A stretch of DNA of 64,000 nt from Hyphomicrobiaceae bacterium (GTDB lineage Bacteria > Pseudomonadota > Alphaproteobacteria > Rhizobiales > Hyphomicrobiaceae). Shown one piece after another: positions 60,692 through 64,000 of this stretch; position 1 is the first letter of the stretch; each line of letters opens with the position of its first letter. The stretch lies in contig JACKJH010000004.1 of the NCBI GenBank assembly GCA_020638055.1, positions 313,501 to 377,500 on the forward strand, in the 5' to 3' direction. The notes under the pieces are model-generated. The model saw only the letters and a list, made by a program, of their open reading frames with translations. It had not been told where the DNA came from and searched no databases. Both the position numbers and the translations under genes were made by a program.

Positions 60692-61969
60692 TGAGTGCGT
60701 CCGAGTTTTTGGCCGGGGTGCGCCAATTGTGGAATGCGGGAAGCGGTGCTTTCTGCTCTGCTCCGGTTCCGAAATTGGAGAAACCAGGTGGGGAGCTTTT
60801 TCTCGCTGCAACGAACTTGCCGAGAGAAATAGGAAGAGCAGCCAAAGCGGATCAAACAATGTGAACCACAAGCTCTCCATCAGGTTCATCATCATTATGT
60901 AGATATATAGGGAGAGAAAACAAAACATGCGGCCGGGATTGTCCTGACCAAACCGGCCGAGTGCGTTCAACGTTGCGACCACGTAAGCCAGAAACAACCC
61001 AATTCCGATATAGCCAGTCTCCAATCGCAGATCGAGATATCCGCTATGCGCGGAGGGCATTTCGCTGACAAAGCCGGGCGCGGTGAATGATGGGCTGTTG
61101 GGAACAAACCAGAATGAATGAAAGCCCCACCCGAACCACGGCTTCATGGCGGCTTGAGTTTCTACCCAATCCCAGATCAAGGTCCGCCCTGTGAATGTTG
61201 GATCACCGAAAACGTGAAATGACAGGCGCTCGGCCAAGTTTGGAACGAAAAGTGAGAATGCCATAAACGATATGGGGATTATTGAGACGACGAGCCCCAG
61301 CGATAATTTCGTCTGTCTGCCAAAGATAAATGTGACGAAAGCTATGATTGGCGCGAGAATGGCGAACCCCATCGCGGCCCTGGAATCTGCCTCCACGATA
61401 AGCCAAATGGACACCGCCATCGTAATTAGCGCGGGCACAATATAGCGATGTCGCCACGCAATCATGTAGCCGGCCAGTAGAATTGCGACGGATACACACA
61501 TTCCAAGATACTGTTTATGATAAAAGTAACCGGTATGACCGCGAGCTCCATCTGAAGGCTCGGACAAGACGAAAATTGCATTTATGAAAATGGCAACGAC
61601 GTAAATCCAGAACAGCCGGTCAAGGGTTTGCGCTTTCGGCTCTCGCATTGTCAGCGGAAGAATAATGGTGGTGACGGCCATTGCTGCCGCAATCCATCTT
61701 TTGAATGCTTCGGGAGGGCTAAAAGCCCAGAAAACTGAAGCGCCAGCAAAACAAAGAAAGATCAGAAGCAACGATAGCGGCGGCTCTTTGAAGCGCTGTA
61801 AATCGAGTTCCTTGCGATAAATAACGGCTAGAATGATCGTAAGCAGAAACAAAGCGGGCCATACGACCTTGTGGTTCAATGGTCCTGGTAATAGCCGTTC
61901 CAACACCGGTTGGCCTATGAGGACATAGGCAAAGGCTACAAACGGGATGGCAGCGAGCAGTCTTTTCAT
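60680..61969 (-). CDS. wzy: O-antigen ligase/polymerase family protein (Wzy/ExoQ-like)
   Basis: 429-residue protein with about 10-12 membrane helices and one large periplasmic loop. The Wzy_C-type segment is visible: PTFTGRTLIWDWVETQAAMKPWFGWGFHSFW, and further on SAHSGYLDLRLETGYIGIGLFLAYVV. This ExoQ-like pattern (G-R-x-x-I-W, H-S/N-x-x-L) fits polymerases of exopolysaccharide repeat units more than WaaL ligases. Its ATG overlaps the wzc stop by four bases (61966-61969), so the two are co-translated. Confidence 0.88.
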   Translation of the reverse strand: MKRLLAAIPFVAFAYVLIGQPVLERLLPGPLNHKVVWPALFLLTIILAVIYRKELDLQRFKEPPLSLLLIFLCFAGASVFWAFSPPEAFKRWIAAAMAVTTIILPLTMREPKAQTLDRLFWIYVVAIFINAIFVLSEPSDGARGHTGYFYHKQYLGMCVSVAILLAGYMIAWRHRYIVPALITMAVSIWLIVEADSRAAMGFAILAPIIAFVTFIFGRQTKLSLGLVVSIIPISFMAFSLFVPNLAERLSFHVFGDPTFTGRTLIWDWVETQAAMKPWFGWGFHSFWFVPNSPSFTAPGFVSEMPSAHSGYLDLRLETGYIGIGLFLAYVVATLNALGRFGQDNPGRMFCFLSLYIYIMMMNLMESLWFTLFDPLWLLFLFLSASSLQREKAPHLVSPISEPEQSRKHRFPHSTIGAPRPKTRTHSLLA

Positions 61970-63999
61970 GAGTTGGAGGATGGAGTTGCCACGGTTGGCG
62001 ACATGGTAATCTGGCGCGGGGCACCCGAGCGCGTGACATGCAGTGTGCGATCGTCGAAGTAATCCCCGTATGTACTTCCCTTATATTGCTCGATATGCCG
62101 CAACGCGGTGGGCTCGGCTTTATTGAGCACGATGCACAGTACACGCTCCCATAGCTCGTTAAACTCGGAGAATGTCTCAAGAACTAGCCGCTGACTTGTC
62201 TTTCCCCATTCAATGACGAAGACAAACCCATCGCATAAAGGTGCGAGCAGCCGGGCATCCGACACAAGCGCAATTGGTGGAGGCTCAATAATTATCAAGT
62301 CGTAGGACTGACGAGCGCGATGGAGAAGATCTTCCATCTGGTTTGAGCCGAACAGGTGCGCGGCGTCTGTCACGGCTTCACTGACCGGGCAGGGCAGAAC
62401 ATCAACGCCAGAGCGTTCAAACCTGGAAATGAAATCGGCCAGCCGGTCAGGGTTCTGCAATGCTTCGCGCAATCCATGCGTTGCCTGCGGCGCCATCGCA
62501 GTTGTCAGCGATCGGTGGTGGAAGTCGGCATCGATCAGCAAGGTCCGCTTGCCAGCCATTGTCGAAATTTGATTGGCCAGGTTCGCCGCAACCGTCGTTT
62601 TGCCTTCGCCCGCAAGCGCGGTCACGACACCGACCACCTGCAATTTATTGCTGCGTTGTGCCGCTTTCATAAGTGACCAAATCAAACGCAGAGTTTCGGC
62701 GAACCGCGAATGCGGCCGATCCAGGGCGTATTCGGTCAATTGACCCGAATACTTCTTCTTATTCACTCTTGGAATGATCAAGGAAATCAATCCAAGTGAA
62801 TTCTTTGCTTGCGCCGTTGTCCGATAAACGCCTAGCGGATTGTTTTTCAAAAGCGCCAAAGCAAGTCCCAGTGCAAGCCCCATAAACGTGCTGCCAGCCA
62901 AAAACAGGACACGCTTTTTCGACGGTGTCGGTTTGGTTGGCAGTTCGGCTTGGCGAAGCACCCTTGCAAAGGGCAGCACCAGTTCGCCGCGTTCCAATCT
63001 GCTGGCTTCGTTGATGCGATGACTTAGCGTCGTGTAGGTTTCGCGCAGTGTCTTTGCGGTGCTTTCCAACTGCCGCAATTGGATGTCGTCGCTGTTGTCG
63101 TCGGCATCATTATGGACGGCCTGCATTACGGTCGATTTCAACTCGTCGTATTTGGAGTTTGCGAATTCAAATTGCGTTGCGTACGAATCCGCGATCCGCT
63201 TCCGCTCATCCGCGATTGCATTGGAAATATCAGCCATTTGATCACGCAATTTGACTGTCGCGGCATGCTTCTTTCCCACCCGGGCTTCCATTTCGCGGGC
63301 TTGGGTATCCAGTTCGAAGTACTGGCGGCGCAACCCGATAATATGCTCGTTGTCGGGTATGTTGTTTGAGCCCTTGGTTTGCACCACGATATCCCGGAGA
63401 ATGCGTGCATCGAGTGCTGCAAGACGTGCCTTGGCGATCTGGTCGCTCAGTTCATCTCGTTGGAAATTCGTTACCGATCTTGCCGTCGAACTGCCGTCGC
63501 CTGATTGGATTTGATATTTTGCAAGTTGGCGTTCCGCGTCTGCGGATTGTGCTTTCACCTCATCAAGGCGCTCACGCAAAGCGTTCACGGCAAGTGTTCC
63601 CGCCCTTTGCTTATTTTCACGCGTTGAGTTGATATAGCTTTCGGCGATGGCGTTGGGGATAAGCGCCGCCTTGGAACGGTCTTTTGACTCAAAGCTGATT
63701 TCGATCACTGATGGGTTGCTGACCCACCAAACGCTCAGCTTGTCGGCCAACCGCGCGAAGACAACCGACTCGTCGCATTTTTGGGTTTGCGGCGGGGGAG
63801 CTTTCAGGCCCGAAACCGACATCAACCACGACAGAGATTTTTTTGCTTCAGTGACTGGGTTGAAAGAAAATCCGGTAGCGCTGTCATTTGAATTCTCAAT
63901 GTCGGACGTGCAGCCGAATTCAGGGTCATTTATAAGGTTCAATTTTTTGATGACGGGCATCAAAACGTCTTCGGAGAGCACGATGAAGTTCTGAATATA
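61966..63999 (-). CDS. wzc: Polysaccharide co-polymerase/tyrosine autokinase (Wzc/ExoP-like), 5' end cut by window edge
   Basis: The frame is open to the right edge (YIQNFIVLSEDVLMPVIKKL), so the N-terminal Wzz part with the first membrane helix is missing; 677 residues are seen. A long periplasmic coiled coil (about 110-350) ends in LPTKPTPSKKRVLFLAGSTFMGLALGLALALL, the second membrane helix after the PxxP-type motif. The cytoplasmic BY-kinase domain has Walker A VTALAGEGKTTVAANLA, Walker A' TLLIDADFHHRS and Walker B DLIIIEPPPIALVSDARLL. A C-terminal tyrosine cluster (EQYKGSTYGDYFDD) is a candidate autophosphorylation site. It controls polymer length and export with Wza. Wzy follows directly. 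Confidence 0.93.
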   Translation of the reverse strand, partial: YIQNFIVLSEDVLMPVIKKLNLINDPEFGCTSDIENSNDSATGFSFNPVTEAKKSLSWLMSVSGLKAPPPQTQKCDESVVFARLADKLSVWWVSNPSVIEISFESKDRSKAALIPNAIAESYINSTRENKQRAGTLAVNALRERLDEVKAQSADAERQLAKYQIQSGDGSSTARSVTNFQRDELSDQIAKARLAALDARILRDIVVQTKGSNNIPDNEHIIGLRRQYFELDTQAREMEARVGKKHAATVKLRDQMADISNAIADERKRIADSYATQFEFANSKYDELKSTVMQAVHNDADDNSDDIQLRQLESTAKTLRETYTTLSHRINEASRLERGELVLPFARVLRQAELPTKPTPSKKRVLFLAGSTFMGLALGLALALLKNNPLGVYRTTAQAKNSLGLISLIIPRVNKKKYSGQLTEYALDRPHSRFAETLRLIWSLMKAAQRSNKLQVVGVVTALAGEGKTTVAANLANQISTMAGKRTLLIDADFHHRSLTTAMAPQATHGLREALQNPDRLADFISRFERSGVDVLPCPVSEAVTDAAHLFGSNQMEDLLHRARQSYDLIIIEPPPIALVSDARLLAPLCDGFVFVIEWGKTSQRLVLETFSEFNELWERVLCIVLNKAEPTALRHIEQYKGSTYGDYFDDRTLHVTRSGAPRQITMSPTVATPSSNS

Positions 64000-64000
64000 C

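Overview
The window reads as chromosomal DNA of an alphaproteobacterium, most likely Hyphomicrobiales (Rhizobiales). The evidence is a CcrM-type GANTC methyltransferase with a perfect TTAA-N7-TTAA CtrA box upstream, two signature genes of the ethylmalonyl-CoA pathway (crotonyl-CoA carboxylase/reductase and methylsuccinyl-CoA dehydrogenase), the rnhB / PA0069-type radical SAM / ccrM neighbourhood, and rhizobial-style intergenic palindromes. I found no rRNA, tRNA, CRISPR array, prophage or IS transposase. The species cannot be named from this sequence.

Left part (1-31.9 kb) is core and housekeeping DNA. In order it holds: a truncated EamA transporter; a ketopantoate-reductase homologue; agmatine deiminase (aguA); methylsuccinyl-CoA dehydrogenase (mcd); an 892-residue protein with two helix-hairpin-helix modules; a second EamA transporter; a YihY/BrkB membrane protein; a formaldehyde-activating-enzyme (Fae) homologue; crotonyl-CoA carboxylase/reductase (ccr); a YiiX-like peptidase; ccrM; a small secreted protein; rnhB; a radical SAM protein; two glycosyltransferases of the TIGR04283/TIGR04282 type around a Tat-type metallo-beta-lactamase-fold protein; a secreted nuclease-like protein; a 1519-residue RTX adhesin; and an extensin-like protein.

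Right part (32-64 kb) is a surface-polysaccharide locus of the Wzx/Wzy type. It has the initiating phosphoglycosyltransferase (57.4 kb), export lipoprotein Wza (59.5 kb), polymerase/ligase Wzy (60.7 kb), tyrosine kinase/co-polymerase Wzc (62 kb, running off the window) and flippase Wzx (42.5 kb). Sugar-nucleotide genes are a UDP-xylose synthase, GalE, an acetyltransferase/dehydrogenase/aminotransferase set for a 3-acetamido sugar, and an epimerase plus second aminotransferase. There are eight glycosyltransferases, three further left-handed-beta-helix acyltransferases and a GH9 endoglucanase. Genes lie on both strands in short translationally coupled blocks, which suggests piecemeal assembly.

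Throughout both parts lie palindromic repeat modules bounded by CTAG (families A, B and C, named here). They occur singly, in pairs, or fused through a shared CTAG, and they supply the TAG stop codon of several neighbouring genes. One 66-bp module appears to provide stop codons for both convergent genes beside it. One of those genes, a glycosyltransferase, is frameshifted at a (CG)5 tract. These modules and the frameshift are the least ordinary signals in the window.
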